NCBI GenBank assembly: GCA_022496805.1
Contig: CM040085.1
Location: 9,391,811 to 9,455,810, forward strand
DNA: 64,000 nt
Reading direction: 5' to 3'
Source: Pohlia nutans
Lineage: Eukaryota; Streptophyta; Bryopsida; Bryales; Mniaceae
Positions 24,131 through 36,917 of the stretch are shown one piece after another. The position numbers and the translations under genes are program-made. The notes under the pieces are model-generated. The model saw only the letters and a list, made by a program, of their open reading frames with translations, searched no databases and was not told the DNA's origin. How positions within the stretch are numbered: the stretch's first letter is position 1; the number at the start of each line of letters is the position of its first letter.

Positions 24131-24186
24131 ACATGTCTTTAGTGACTCAAAGTTGATGACTCAACTTCTAGTCGTTAAAGACATGT
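24131..24186. repeat. 56-nt near-perfect hairpin
   Basis: The arms ACATGTCTTTAGTGACT and AGTCGTTAAAGACATGT continue inward through AAAGTTGA / TCAACTTC to a TGAC loop. Of 26 stem positions about 22 are Watson-Crick pairs. It has no TIR-like flanks. Confidence 0.6.
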
Positions 24187-24958
24187 CACATCGATTAGAT
24201 GATTCTAGATGCCATGAAGGGTATCAGACCTAATGCCAAATTGAAATGACTTGGCATTTTGCAGGTGAGAATCGAATATGCCTTTATGCTAATCTTGCAG
24301 ATAAAATATGGCCTAGTCGTACGAACATATGAACCAGCTCCGACAATCCTCACTTCTGATCATTCGGTAAATCATCCTCACATTTTACATTCCATTGCGA
24401 AGGCTATAGTAATTAGTTTCATATTAATCAGTCATTCACTATAAAACTTGTGATAATTTACAAAGCTTCAACACGTAAAGAACAGCAGCTATGGTGTCTG
24501 AGTCTCAGTCTCTTTTGTCATGTCTGAAACTCAGAATCCTTCATCTTGTAAACAAGAACACTAAACTCATTCTAGCCAGCAGGATTTATTTTCCAGACTT
24601 TATTTTGGATGAGACCAGTTGTATATATTAATGCCAGTATCAACTTTGTATATCTTTGTGGTTGCCAAGGATTCTCTTACAGGAGACGAGCAATAATGTT
24701 TGCCATGAACAAAAGAGATATGTACGTTCATGACAGTTTGAAAGCTCCTGACCACGGTGTGCACTGCAAGGACGTCCATCACTAGTCAGCGTCTATCTTA
24801 ATGAACAATGTCATTCCTCTCTCAACCACTCAACCACCTCAGTACTGCAACTTAGCAGAAATCTGTGCATCTTTTGCAACGAAAGAGACCATTGCTGAAT
24901 CTAGAGCTAGTAGATTTCTCTCAATGTTCTGGATGGGAAATTGGTTGTAGAATTTTAA

Positions 24959-25191
24959 CTCTTAAAGGACCAAATTGGGCTTCATGTTTTTTTTTAGCAG
25001 TTTTGAGTGGATCCTATGTGAAGTTTCTTTTATTCAATTTTTTTTTTTTTTTTTTTTAAAATTTATCAACACATACTATGTTCTTCCTTGGTTCTGGTGA
25101 TATAAAATTTGGTCCAACGTGAATTAGATTTTTTATAATATGAATGATTGAATTGTCATTTTAAAACCATGAATTCTTGGTCCTTTAAGGG
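24959..25191. mobile_element. TTAA-type MITE, 233 bp, GGACC subgroup
   Basis: TTAA then CTCTTAAAGGACCAA on the left; TTGGTCCTTTAAGGG then TTAA on the right. The TTAAAGGACC end links it to the 28214 and 31372 elements. Confidence 0.8.
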
Positions 25192-25263
25192 TTAATGCAA
25201 ACCCCATCTGAATATCTGACCTTCCACTGAGGGTTGGTGTGACTTCTTTGCTACTGTACTGTA

Positions 25264-27270
25264 CAGTGGCCTTCAATAAGTCTTGCAACCCCATTAGAAA
25301 CTCAAAGGCATTTACTCTCCTTCTAGAACACAATGCTGGCATGTTACCTGGGATATTTGATTGAGATTTTTGGCATGTGTCAAGCTGACTTATGTAGCTT
25401 GATGTGACTCGTGACACTTTTCAAAAATATCCTTCTTTTTGACAAGTGGATCACTTAGAAAACAATAAGCTCAGTTTAAAGGTTGAATGCTGTACTTGAA
25501 AATTTCATTGCAAGATATTAGAAATAGTGGATTTTGGGGTTGACATGATAGACATGAGAGTGTGCATACTTGTAGTGATTTTTGTTTGCATACATAGTCT
25601 AGAAGTTTTGTGAGAAAACATTGATGTTTGTGAAGGATATTGAGTATGTGACATTGCTAAGAGTTCTAGAAGCAGACTTTGTGGAGTTTTAAGTAGTGTT
25701 AGTGAACTTTGTATCATGACAAGAAGTTATGTGCCAGATGATGTGAGAAATATGATAGTTGGCATGAGAGAAGCTGGCTTGACATTGAGCAAAATCAGAG
25801 ACATTGTAGGAAGACCCAAATCAACAATTTCAAGGGTCTTGAAGAGATACAATGAATGTGGCTCTGTAAAGCCAGCAAATGAGCTTGGTAGGCCACATAA
25901 GTTGAGTGATCAAGGTAGGAGAAGGCTCATGAGAGATCTTACTATCTTAGTAGTAACCGCTGTGCTCCTCTTGCGGAACTTTGTGAGAATATTACACCTC
26001 ATGTGGGCATGAGGACTTTACGTAAAGAGATTCATGAGCTCGGTGTTAATAGTTGCATTGCGGTCAAGAAACCGTTCTTGAATAATATACATAGGGCTAA
26101 GAGGTTGGCCTTTGCAAAACAACACATGCTCTGGATAGTTCATGATTGGAACAATGTGATTTGGACAGACGAGCCATCATTTGAAGTCAAAAAACAATCA
26201 CGTCAAATTCGAGTGTGGCGGACAGTTTACGAACGCTACAATTGGGATTGCTTAGCACCTACATTCAAATCCGGAAGGACTTCAATTATGGTATGGGATG
26301 CTTTCACTGGCTCTACTAAGTCTTATTTAGTGTTATTCCCTCCTACCAAACAAACTGCTGTGGACTTTGTAGAGATAGTGTGTGAGGGAGCATTAGAGAA
26401 TTATTATTGGCACCATGACCACCATGAGCACCTCATTTTGATGGAAGATGGTGCACCAATACATTGCAGCAATGCACAAAAGTTTTGGAGGGAACAACTT
26501 GGATTGACAAAGCTTGAATGGCTAGCAAATTCTCCTGACCTCAATCCTATTGAGAACGTGTGGAAGCAAGTCAAAAATCAAGTGCAAAAGAGACGTAGAC
26601 CCCAAAACATAGATGAAATGTAGACATCAATGAACTTGGCATGGGAGAATATACTTCAAGAAAGTATCCAAAAGTTGATTTCTACTATGCTAAATCGAAT
26701 GGAAGTTGTAATAGCAGCTTAAGATGGTAGCACTCGATGGTAGTGGATGTACCTCTTTGTTTGAACATAGTTTCTAGTGAATAAGACATAATGTAAAATT
26801 TGTGTTATAGTAGGCTTCTACAATACTATAGCTCTCTAATGGTACCTTATATGACTACTTTTGTTCAAATCTTTGTGTAATACATGAACTTCTTTTCCTT
26901 TGCCTTGAATGTGTTTGAAAGAAAATTACTAAACTCATTAAAGTCACACTTAGAGGAAAATTTTACTACATAGTGTGAGTTTTTGTAATACGAAAGATGT
27001 GGACAATGATGTTTCCAAAATACATGTGCAATCAAATTTTTAAAAATCATCACATTTATTTTTCAATTAATTAATATGTATAGCCGTGAAAAAAAATAAA
27101 AAATTATTTGCCAAAAATGGAGTTCCTATTTTTGGATATTGAAATTTTATATGTTGGTTAAGATTCCATAAAGCAATAGATTTAATAAGCTAGTTTTGAT
27201 AGAATTTTCTTAAAAAGATATTAAAAAGGAAGATCTTGAAGGACTTCATAGTGGTGTTGCAGCCCCACTG
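25264..27270 (+). mobile_element. Tc1-type (DD34E) transposon, about 2.0 kb
   Basis: The left end CAGTGGCCTTCAATAAGTCT and the right end, reading inward CAGTGGGGCTGCAACACC, are each preceded by TA (25262-25263, 27271-27272). The inverted ends share only CAGTGG and part of the following bases, so the right boundary is less secure. The element encloses the transposase remnant at 25716-26743. DD34E Tc1 elements are common in animals and fungi; plants mostly carry DD39D mariner elements. Confidence 0.7.
25716..26743 (+). pseudogene. Tc1-like DD34E transposase, disrupted
   Basis: Cut-and-paste transposase of the Tc1 group. The N-terminal half is a paired-like helix-turn-helix domain (KIRDIVGRPKSTISRVLKRY, then ELGRPHKLSD). 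The catalytic core shows WTDEPSFEV, EDGAPIHCSN and SPDLNPIENVWK, with 34 residues between the second D and the E. The start at 25716 is the first ATG of the frame. Breaks are a single-base frameshift near 25941-25950, an in-frame TAG at 26621 and an in-frame TAA at 26720. Frame and similarity continue through them to DGSTRW and a TAG at 26741, which resembles the usual Tc1 C terminus. At about 342 codons it is full length but inactive as it stands. Confidence 0.88.
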
Positions 27271-27272
27271 TA

Positions 27273-28080
27273 TAGTACATACAATCATGCAACTCAAACT
27301 TGCAAACCGAAAGTAACACTGATTTTGTTTGTTTATGAAAATTACCTCGAGTAATATTATACAATATACATGGAAAGAGAGTCACAAGCACTAGCCTTCT
27401 TGGCAGTTTTCTAAGTTGTTGATAGGATTCTATTGTAAGTTGGTAAGGTATACTATAGTCGAATTTCTTATTTGGATTCAAAACGCAACATGATCAAATT
27501 CTACAAGGCCTACTGGCCTAGTTTCTTTTCAAACATTGTTTTTAAGATTGATGAATATCTTTTTGCTAAATTATATATATGGATGTTTGCATGGTACGAT
27601 TCATCACATTGAGGGAATTTTGGGTTGTGCAATATCGTAGCTTTTGGTGCACATTTGTGCACATTGTGCATTTGTTTAAAAAGTTAATTTTTAAACCAAT
27701 TAAAAAAAATGTAACAATGATACAATGAAAAATGAAGTGAACCAACTTTTAAAATTAAGTATGTATTAACCAAAGAAGATAATCTTAATTTTTCAAAATG
27801 ATTTTGTCTTGAAGATTTTGAGTACCAAAACTTCCATTCTAATCAAAATTCGACCAAATTATGTTCAAACTTTGAATGTAAATATAGTCTATGTTTGATT
27901 CTATATTTTAACTTCTTTAAGTAAGCCCACCAGCAAAATTTCATTCTCAAGCACATCGGAAATAGACATTCGTCAATCTATTTATTTTTAAATAGATTTT
28001 TTTCGAAAGTATCACATTTAAATTTTTAAATTTTTAAAAATGAAAAAAATGAAAAAAAAATTGGAAAAAATATATTTGTA
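27273..28080. other. AT-rich stretch without recognised content
   Basis: No gene or element ends were recognised. A short GTGCACA/TGTGCA cluster lies near 27649-27672. Confidence 0.4.
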
Positions 28081-29032
28081 ACTCAAAATTCAAAATTCTT
28101 TTGTAATATAATTACGAAAAAAATACTGACAATTTGTACATGAAATTTGTTGTGATTGGTTGAAATGTAATACTCTAAGTTCAGTGATTTTTGGAGATTT
28201 TTTGGTTGCTTAACCCCTGAAGGACCACGGGTTTTTTCTGTTTTTGAGCATCATTTTCACCTCTTTCTATTCATTTTGGCTTGTAAATTATTTTTTTGCT
28301 CTTGATAGAAAATACCAAATTAAACATTTAAATAAAACTAAGATTCTTTTTGACCGATTTAACAATTTTTCCCATATCTTCAAAGACAGTCAAAGAATGT
28401 AAAAAGGACCGCAATTTCATCTTTTTACTTCAAACACTATAATCTTGCAATCTGTACGGTCAAATTCTATGAAAATTTTACCATATACTCTCATGGAAAT
28501 CTTAAACAAGATCCTACGGTTAGAGTTGAAAAATAATAATTTCTAAAGTTTATTTTGAGCCTTGCCCGCACTACCCATTCTTCCCCAAAAAAACCCTTTT
28601 GCTCCATAACTTCCACTTGAAAAGTCAAAATCAAAAAAAAAAAAAAACAGATCCCCATTTTTGTATTGATATGCCAAATTCACATGATTTATTGTAAAAA
28701 TAAAAATAAAAATTGACACCGTGGAAACCTACCCGAACATTGAAATGTCCTAGTTAGGATACTTGGTCCTTTAGGAGTTAATTCTATGAGTTGACTTTTT
28801 TATGAGCACTTATACACTGAAATCTTTGAATCTTTGGGTGAATTACTACAACATGAAATGAGGCCAAAAAATTCACAAATCATCACCTTTCTAATTTAAT
28901 CACACATGCATGAAGCTAACTTCTTATAAAATCTATGGTAAAAAATCCACACTACAAAAAGCGCATGACGGATGAGAAAACATGGATGAAACTTGTACAT
29001 TGTCCAAAAATGGACGCTCATGCAGTTAAGGG
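28080..29032. mobile_element. 5'-truncated TTAA-type MITE hosting another one
   Basis: From about 28080 it matches the interior and right half of the 19141-19710 copy, ending GCAGTTAAGGG then TTAA at 29033-29036. The left third is missing. It is split by the element at 28214-28777. Confidence 0.72.
28214..28777. mobile_element. TTAA-type MITE, 564 bp, nested, GGACC subgroup
   Basis: TTAA then CCCCTGAAGGACC on the left; GGTCCTTTAGGAG then TTAA on the right. The host copy at 19.4 kb reads GGTTGCTTAATTATATGAGT without interruption. Here GGTTGCTTAA is followed by the insert, then TTAATTCTATGAGT, so a single TTAA was duplicated. Confidence 0.9.
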
Positions 29033-29296
29033 TTAAGAATGCTACGATCCTATTAGTGTACTTAAGAAATTTCATTCACGAGTCTAGTGTGACAATTGAA
29101 TCATGAATTTAATAACAATGACTTTTGATATTTACCTATTTTTTAGATTTTCACAATGATCAAAATATACTTTTGGTTTAAAACTACATTCAACTAATAA
29201 AGATGAATTGCCCCAACTACATAATGATATTGCAATTCCATTTATGGACACATAATATTTTAGTCTTTTAGTATGGCATTTGTATTGTGACTTTAA

Positions 29297-30243
29297 CCTT
29301 TGGGCGTCTTTCGCTTTTGTAGATTTAAATACAACACTGCTTTTGAAGTGTTATAGGTCTAAATGTAAGTGAAGTATAGAAATCTCAACCGTACAATCTT
29401 GTAGTGCACGTTTTGTAAATGACGTGAATAAAATTTGGAGTCATTTGGCCACATAGACTGTAAGATTAAATATGTTAATGTTAAAAACGAATGCTGAAAT
29501 TTGCCTAGCAACACATTAGAGTTGAAATTCTATTTCTAAATCTTCTCAAATCAATTATTTTTAAACTATAAAGTGATTCAAAATCATCATATGAACACAT
29601 CAGTAAAAACAAATATCATTAAAATGACTTAATGTGATTACAAAATGGCTTTGAAATAGCAAAAAGTAGCAAAAAAAAGTTGCAAATAAGTGATCTTGGG
29701 CGGGATCTTGGGTTGAGGTCCCCTTCTACTAAAATGCTTCTCAAAAATTCATAACATCTTGAATTGAAGTGAAATTTTAACCGTAAAAACTAGACTAGTA
29801 TATGCAACTTTCTCAACATTTTTTTATTGGAAACAAACATTGTTTGAAGGAGAAATGGATCGCCAAAGTTCACTGTAATCCAAAAACGTTCAAATTTTGA
29901 ATGTTGAATGATTCCTGAACATTCCAAACAACTTGGATTGACATGAATTATTTACCATGATAACTAGACTACAAGGGGAATCTAATAAAAACTGTTTATT
30001 GAAAATAGAATTGGATGAAGGAGAAACAAGCCCCCAAAGCTGCAGCCAACAAAATGCACTTTGGTGAACTAAAATTGAACCCCATGTACTAAAATGATTC
30101 CCAAAAATTCAATACACTTCTAGAGAATGCAGATTTCCCAACATTTTTTTTGAAATTTGGACACTAGATGCAAAAGTTATAGCTCTTCAAAGTTGAAAGT
30201 GACCCAAAAACGACTAGAATATTGCCGTCGGGACCATTAGGGG
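29297..30243. mobile_element. TTAA-type element, 947 bp, diverged ends
   Basis: TTAA then CCTTTGGGCGTC on the left; GACCATTAGGGG then TTAA on the right. The TIRs match only over the first several bases. It has no transposase frame. Confidence 0.55.
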
Positions 30244-30417
30244 TTAATGAAATCGATTACTATGATCCACCTATTCATTAGGCCTCCACCTTCAACAAAA
30301 TGGTTTTTGGTTTGAAAAAGCGGAGTTGCCCCAATTGTTCAAGAATGTTATAATCCCATTGGTCTATATAGGAGATTTAATTCTTCTAATGTGAGAATTG
30401 AGTCTTGCACACTTTAA

Positions 30418-31078
30418 CCCCCTAATGTCCAACTAAAGAGACCCAAAATGGATCTTTGCTCCTCTTTTTTCAAGCGTAGCTCACTGTGGAGGTAGAATTG
30501 AATTTAGAGCATGCATGATAAAAGTTGCGCTTTGAAGTTAGCTATCCAATGCACTATGTCTCATGTAATTCCAAGTTACAAGTCAAAAGTTATAATGCTT
30601 TTAGTGACAAGAGGTATGGAGACTTCTTTTAAAATGTATTGTCCCAACTCAAAAAAATTAACACTGAAAATGGAGATTTGTCAATCTTTGAACTTACATA
30701 CACTAACTATCAAATTATTGGGTGGAATTGAGCACCAAAATCTCATTGGATTTCTACTAGTACAATTTACTACTAAAAAACGTAATGTTACCATTGAGTT
30801 TAGAAAGCAAAAAAGAAAATACGAAAGAAAAAAGACATAAAACATGTTGAATTCACATTCCAGATTTACACTTTTCCTTCACGACGTGTTATAATCATAC
30901 GCATTATTCTTTGGATTTGCATGAAATTTGCTACATAGACTAATTGATAGGTGTTGAATCCATCCATACTGTCACAATATTAAAAAATCCATAAATTTGA
31001 AGTTGCAAAGCCTGCAACCAGCACACCCCTAAAACTGCCAAAAATTGCCAATTAAAAACAGAATCATACGTTAGGGGG
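30418..31078. mobile_element. TTAA-type MITE, 661 bp
   Basis: TTAA then CCCCCTAATGTCC on the left; ACGTTAGGGGG then TTAA on the right. The 109-codon frame at 30511-30840 lies inside it but has no transposase motif and is not called. Confidence 0.75.
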
Positions 31079-31371
31079 TTAACAAAATTGATTAAAAAAA
31101 AAAAAAAAACCCTTCTTTTTTAAGGTTTCCACTCCTTCATTCATATATCAAATATAAAACTATACAGTCATCAAAAAAAACATATGAAACTGAAAGAATA
31201 AAATATATAATTTAAAACAATCTACCTCAAATGAGATTTTTGACTAAAATCTACTTTCAAAATATTTGCAATTAAATTTGCAATGTGGCTGTTTTTTTAA
31301 CCAAAACTTAATGTAATTAATCCCTAAATTTCATGGAGTACCTCACATTAGAAGGCATTTAGGGTCATTAA

Positions 31372-33071
31372 CCCTTAACCCTTTAGTGCCTAGGGTAATG
31401 TAGCAGACAGCTCTGGATTTCAGTGGGTTTTTCCACTGTGGTTTAGACTACCAAAAATAGAATGGGTTAAACTAGAAAGTAGCCGTACAATTCTATTCTC
31501 AACTCGAGAGCACACATTTTATTAAAATTTGAGAATCATCCGATGGTGGGATCGGAAGATTATAGTATGTATTTGAACTGTATAATGCACGCTCAAAAAC
31601 AAGATTTTGGGGGGTGTGTGACTTCAAAGTTAAATAGAATTTGAGGTAAATTTTCAAAAATAAAAGCAAAGAAGTTCAGCTATGCCCTATGTCAACACCT
31701 CTCCGTTGCAATCTTTCATATCAAAAATAGACTCACACATAATTATTGTGAGATTTATAAGTGAAAGTGACTTGTCCATGTACGGTCTAGGACAAAATTT
31801 TATACGTTGAAAATTGACAAGAGTGGGTACATTAGTCAAGATCGGATTACACACACTAATGGAAGATGAAGAAGAGAACACAATCCAAAAAAATAAAACA
31901 AGATAACAAACTTCCAAACACAAGAAATACTACACAATACATATGTTGTATTTGTAAGTATTTACTGTATTTTCAAGTATTTGCAGTATTTTTGCGTTCT
32001 GTTGATAGGTACTTTGATAGTTGTACAATTCCAAATTGAAAATTTCTTTTTCTGGAAGGTGCGTAATGTATGTGCGCAAATCTGAACTTCAAAACTAAAG
32101 TTCCAATTCTTCACAGATTCTCTGCTATTTGCATTTCGGACGTTGTAGTGACCATAATGTGGTTTGCTAGGCACTAAAGGGTTAAAGGACCATGAGGACG
32201 CATTGTGTTCAAGAATAATTTCATTACTTTAGTAACTTATTTGGATTTCATAATTTGACTCAATGTTGACTAGAGAATTGTAGATGTCTGTTACGAGAAC
32301 ACAAATATCCTTCAAGATGTGCAATTATGTTGGTCAATCCGTTAGGAAAAAAACTAAAATGTCAATGCAGGTGAATTTGGGACATGGTAGTTAGCGAGGT
32401 TGATGAATTGGAAGGTGTTTTCATCCTGGGGGTCAGATTTGTTCAAAAGAAAAGTGTACAATATATAAAACATTTGTCGTTACTGCGCCATTAATACTAT
32501 ATAATGATTACAAAAAATGTTTAAATATATTTAAAATGGAATCTTCTCAAAAAAATTGGAATTTGTTATACATATTTTATATTATTTTGGATCATTTTTG
32601 AATATTCCAAGAATATTTTTGCAATGTACCAATTAATAACGATTATAAACACTAATTCAACCAGCCATCAACAAGTCACTTCATCCAAACATTAATCTTT
32701 TGGAATCAATTATTGTTGTTGTATTTAGTTTTAGAACACCATTTTTTGTGAGCCCCTAGATACAATACATCTTTGTATGCTCCTAAAATTTCAAACGCTA
32801 ATCATGTTTCTAGAATCTATTAGAATGTTTGCAGTCAATAACCTATTGATTTCGCTCGATTTAAAAAAAATGAAAGTTATGACCAAACCTTATAATCATG
32901 TAATTTATACGGTAGATTGTCCTAAAAATTGATATATAATCTCACGACTAAGTACTCATTGAGCTTCAAGGGTGAAGTTTGCTCCGTGAACATCAATTGA
33001 GAGATACAAATACGTTCTTGAAATATCACAAAAAGAGATAAATTTTAGGAATGGTCATGGTCCTTTAGGGA
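31372..33071. mobile_element. TTAA-type element of the GGACC subgroup, split by a nested copy
   Basis: The left end is TTAA (31368-31371) then CCC, interrupted by the insert at 31379-32181, and resuming TTAAAGGACCATGAGG at 32182. The right end is CATGGTCCTTTAGGGA then TTAA (33072-33075). Without the insert and its duplication the element is about 893 bp with a continuous CCCTTAAAGGACCATGA end. Confidence 0.8.
31379..32181. mobile_element. TTAA-type MITE, 803 bp, inserted inside another element's TIR
   Basis: Perfect 15-bp TIRs CCCTTTAGTGCCTAG close both ends, flanked by TTAA at 31375-31378 and 32182-32185. The insertion site is the TTAA within the CCC-TTAA-AGGACC terminus of the outer element. 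Confidence 0.9.
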
Positions 33072-33076
33072 TTAAA

Positions 33077-33388
33077 AGGTCCTTTCAGTATCCCTCACGC
33101 AACACCTGCGGCCTTGACTTTCAGTTCAAGAATGTTGCTAGTGATGATGATCATGGTCTGGACAACTCACAAGCACCACTTTCACTGACTTTGCATTGTA
33201 TCTTATCATGTGCCTTCAAGTTCATATGTGAGGACACCGTAGCAGATGTTCCCAACATAGTGGGAGCGACTTGTATGCATAATGATGGTGTACAAGCACA
33301 AAAATGTCCTAGTATGGTGAATATTTTATGCATTTCTTGGGGTGAAGAGAAGGGCACTCCAATCAATACTATTGGAGTTTTCTGGTAG
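33077..33388 (+). other. Exon-like open frame, unrecognised
   Basis: A frame of about 104 codons without internal stops runs up to a TAG at 33386, just right of a MITE end. The peptide has a mixed composition, an acidic ASDDDHG segment and several Cys and Trp residues, and a pyrimidine-rich TTGACTTTCAG at about 33116-33126 could be an acceptor. No family is recognised and no partner exon was found, so it may be a gene fragment or chance. Confidence 0.22.
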
Positions 33389-36300
33389 ATATCTTTCAAG
33401 TAAACGACTTATTTTCCCGGGGAAATCACTCTTGAAATTTTATTAAACCACATGAGAAACAATAGAAGATACATATAATTCATTGGAAAAAAATTACACA
33501 AATTTTGAATATACCATAGCATGGACGAAATGGCCCATACAATTTTAATATCTAAAGTAGGGTAGGCGAAAAGTAAAGGGAATATTTATTTATTTGTTAA
33601 TAAAGTAGGTTCTCGAATATTTGGAGGAATGAAGAATTTATGTGAGATCCAATAAAAATTGTTGGATTAGATGAGAAATCGCCCTAGCTAGTTGACTAAG
33701 AATTGTTGAAGTTAGCCGCTAGCGATAGATGAACTATAGATGAAGGTTGAATTGTTTGGCTTCAGGGATGTACTCTCATAATGAGAAATCAGAGCATCAG
33801 GTGACCGATGAAGTTCATGAGGCTAGGGCGGGGTGGTGGTACCGCAGACTTCCTCTCCACAACATGAATTTGTTATTGTTTTGTTACGGATTAAAATCAA
33901 TTTATGCCAAAATTCGATGATTTTGATAAATGGTACAATTTATAAAAAAAATAAGGCCTCTAAAATAAGTTAATGGTAAAAATTATATTTACCTATAGGG
34001 TCTTGAAAAATACCTAAAGAGGTTTTTGCCTCAAATTTCATAAAGAATGTCCACGTTTCATATTAGGCAAGAACCGCATGTAAAGAATGTCCACGTTTTT
34101 CAAAGAATTTTCATAAAGAATGTCCACGTTTTTCAAAATTTCTTGCGGATGTGCCTAAAATTCCAGATATTTTAAAATAATTATTAGGCACTTTTTGTCG
34201 AGCTTGGGAGTAGACTACGGTAGTATGTGACTTCCTAAAACTTATTTTATGGCATATAATATTGCTAACATATATTAGAATAGGCATTTGTCCCCTCCCA
34301 TGAATATTGATAATTACATGTAAAGTTCCTATCAATGCTCCAATCTTCCAATAATGGGAATATTTTATTCACGACATCCTTACACATTGTTCTCTAATAG
34401 GCCATGTATGCATTGTAACCAAAGAGAATCCGATTGCCCGCACGCATGGAAAGTCCAACACATCATGACTGGTCATAAATATTGGTAACTATTGAACATG
34501 TTGAAATCATTGTTGTCCTTCATGCTGGCCGCAACTACCCTCGAAGGGCCTTCTAATGAGATTTAATGATTTATAATAAAATAATTGTTAGAAGACAAAT
34601 TTAATGACAACGATTGAATGAATATAATTGTAGATTAAGAGCCAAAGATTACATCCATCATATAGTTAGATGTGAAAAAATTATTATTTGTAATCTAATG
34701 TAATACAAATAATTCTAGAATAATTATTTTGATAGAATTTTGTCATGAAAAAAAATTAAATTTTCATTTATTGAATTTCTTGTAACAACTAACAAGTTTG
34801 AAATACAAAACCTTGTAAATGGTAATTATCACAAATTTAATTTCCATTGAATTTGTACAGATCTTCTCGTAGAACAATTTCTAAACAAAAAATTAATACA
34901 ATGTTTGTACTTTAAACTTTATAGAGTATTTGAGTGTAAAGAAATTTGAAATTCATAAAGAACAAATGTTGGAAAATTAGTACACTAGTCAAGAAAATTT
35001 GAAATTAATGGAATAAAGAACTCTAAGAGATTGAAATTATTTTTCACAACCATCATTTTTTTTATTTTTAGATTTTGACCTTTAAGAGTTTTGACCTATT
35101 TTTAAGATCATTTAAGATCATTTAAGATTGACAAATGAATTTTTGTATTCAATCCCCTAGATCCTAGTATGAATCCAAAAAATCTCATAAGTATGCTTTT
35201 ACTAAGTTGTCTTTGAATTTAAAACTAGATAGTACTAGTTGTTCACCAAATTAATAAAAATAATATTTTCATAAAAATAAAAATAAAAATAATTTTGACC
35301 AACACCACATCTTGATACTTTTGGTACTTAAAATTTGGTTTGTGTTGTCATTTCATGAGTTCTTAAGATGTCAAAAGATATTGTTAAATTAAATTAAATT
35401 TCTAAAATTACCTAAATATAATGCCATGTGGTCTTTTAGAATCATTTTTAGATTTATTGATATTTAAATGTTGTTGAAAGTAAATCAATTATAGAGTTTA
35501 TTGATAGGTATAACTATACGTAAATGCACTTGAATTAGATATATGATGAAATTGCAATTGTCAAAGTTTCATTTAAATATTTAAAAGAAAAGAGTTATAA
35601 AAAGCTCATTTATTATACTTTTAAATGTTAGGGACATTAGCCTCTCATTATGGACATTAGTACATAAACTTAGGTTGTGCTCAATAGATGCACTCATGAT
35701 GGAATTGTCTATTATCTTCTTAATTTTGTTTCAAATTCTATGAGAATTATTACCTCTAAAAGTTTGAAAAATGTAAATAAAATAACTTTGATTTGAATTA
35801 AAAACAAGCTTTCATTGTAGAAATTTTCAAAATTGAAGCCTAAAAACCGATTTTACCTGTTTTCTAAATAGAGGTCGCAATAAAAAGTTTACTCCAAAAT
35901 CAAAAGTTGGATGTGAAAATGCTAAACTAAGAATCACCTTCTTTGACTGTAGGTATAGTTATGCACTAAAGTGAAAAAAATAAATGAAATGTGTAAATTA
36001 AAGAATGTCAAAAATTGCAAAAAAAATGAGTTGATCATGATTTTTGAATTTGAAATAAAGTTTTATTTACTCATTTAGATCAATTGCAATTCTTACTTAA
36101 ATCTTTTTATTTTTGAAAATATAAATTTTGTAGATTTGGACACAAATTGTACAATGGATAATGAAGTTTGTAAGGTTTTCATTTTTTTTAGCACATCTAT
36201 AATATTCTACATTCAATGCCTTCAAAGATATTGGTATCGAACACTTTCTATATTGTTAGGGACATTGGTGTTTATTACATTTTACTCTAAATAGTCTAGG

Positions 36301-36913
36301 ACATTGATATATAACACATTCTATACATACTATCAATATTTAAGACAACTATAGTGTCATAAATACATCTGAGACAAACTAAAATGTCTAAATTTAAGCA
36401 ACATGCTCTGAACATTATTCTTTGGTGCCTATAGACCACCCTTTCTACTAGTAGATGATCTAATAGGGACTGTTTTTGAGTGTTGCTACTTTACAACAAA
36501 TTTCAAAATTATACACTTCAAAATTATTGTAGCCTAATACCAATGTTTGGTTCAACACAAAATAGTTTGATTTTCAGGTGAAAGAGCTATGTATCATAAG
36601 TATGTTGATTAGAATCCTTAAAAACAATTATAAGGCACTAAAAAGTGTCAATCTTGCTAAATTACTTTACAATATCAAACTATGAGTATTTTTTTGAGAA
36701 TTAAAGTTTTTAATCACCTATTTGAATAACCAAGTTTAGGGTTGACTTTTAGTACACCTATATGTCATTATTTAAATTCATTAGTTATTCATCCAAGAAT
36801 CCAAATAATGTGTGTTAAAATGTGTTAAAATCATTTTAAATGGCTATTTAAGTTATTTTCATAAGAGGATCTGTATTCACTTGCTTAAGTTGTCACTTTG
36901 ATATGTTGTTACC
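33389..36913. other. AT-rich stretch without recognised genes
   Basis: About 3.5 kb of low-GC DNA. A motif AAAGAATGTCCACGTTT occurs three times between 34042 and 34133. GGGACATT-type strings recur between 35630 and 36310. No element termini or coding signal were found. Confidence 0.45.
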
Positions 36914-36917
36914 TTAA

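Larger units (their letters stand above)
22392..24954. other. Non-coding stretch with two small fold-backs
   Basis: No supported gene; the 60-90-codon frames between 22657 and 24782 lack motifs. The stretch contains the fold-backs at 23945-24092 and 24131-24186, listed separately, and a palindrome-like CAGTACAGTTCAGTACTG near 23210. Confidence 0.45.

Noticed and set aside
30511..30840. 109-codon frame inside a TTAA-type MITE
   Set aside because: No transposase motif; ends in a Lys/Arg-rich run typical of AT-rich DNA. It does not look like a piggyBac transposase fragment.
31321..31367. A 47-bp TTAA-bounded segment (TCCCTAAAT...ATTTAGGGTCA)
   Set aside because: Too short to separate a deleted MITE from a leftover end next to the 31372 element.
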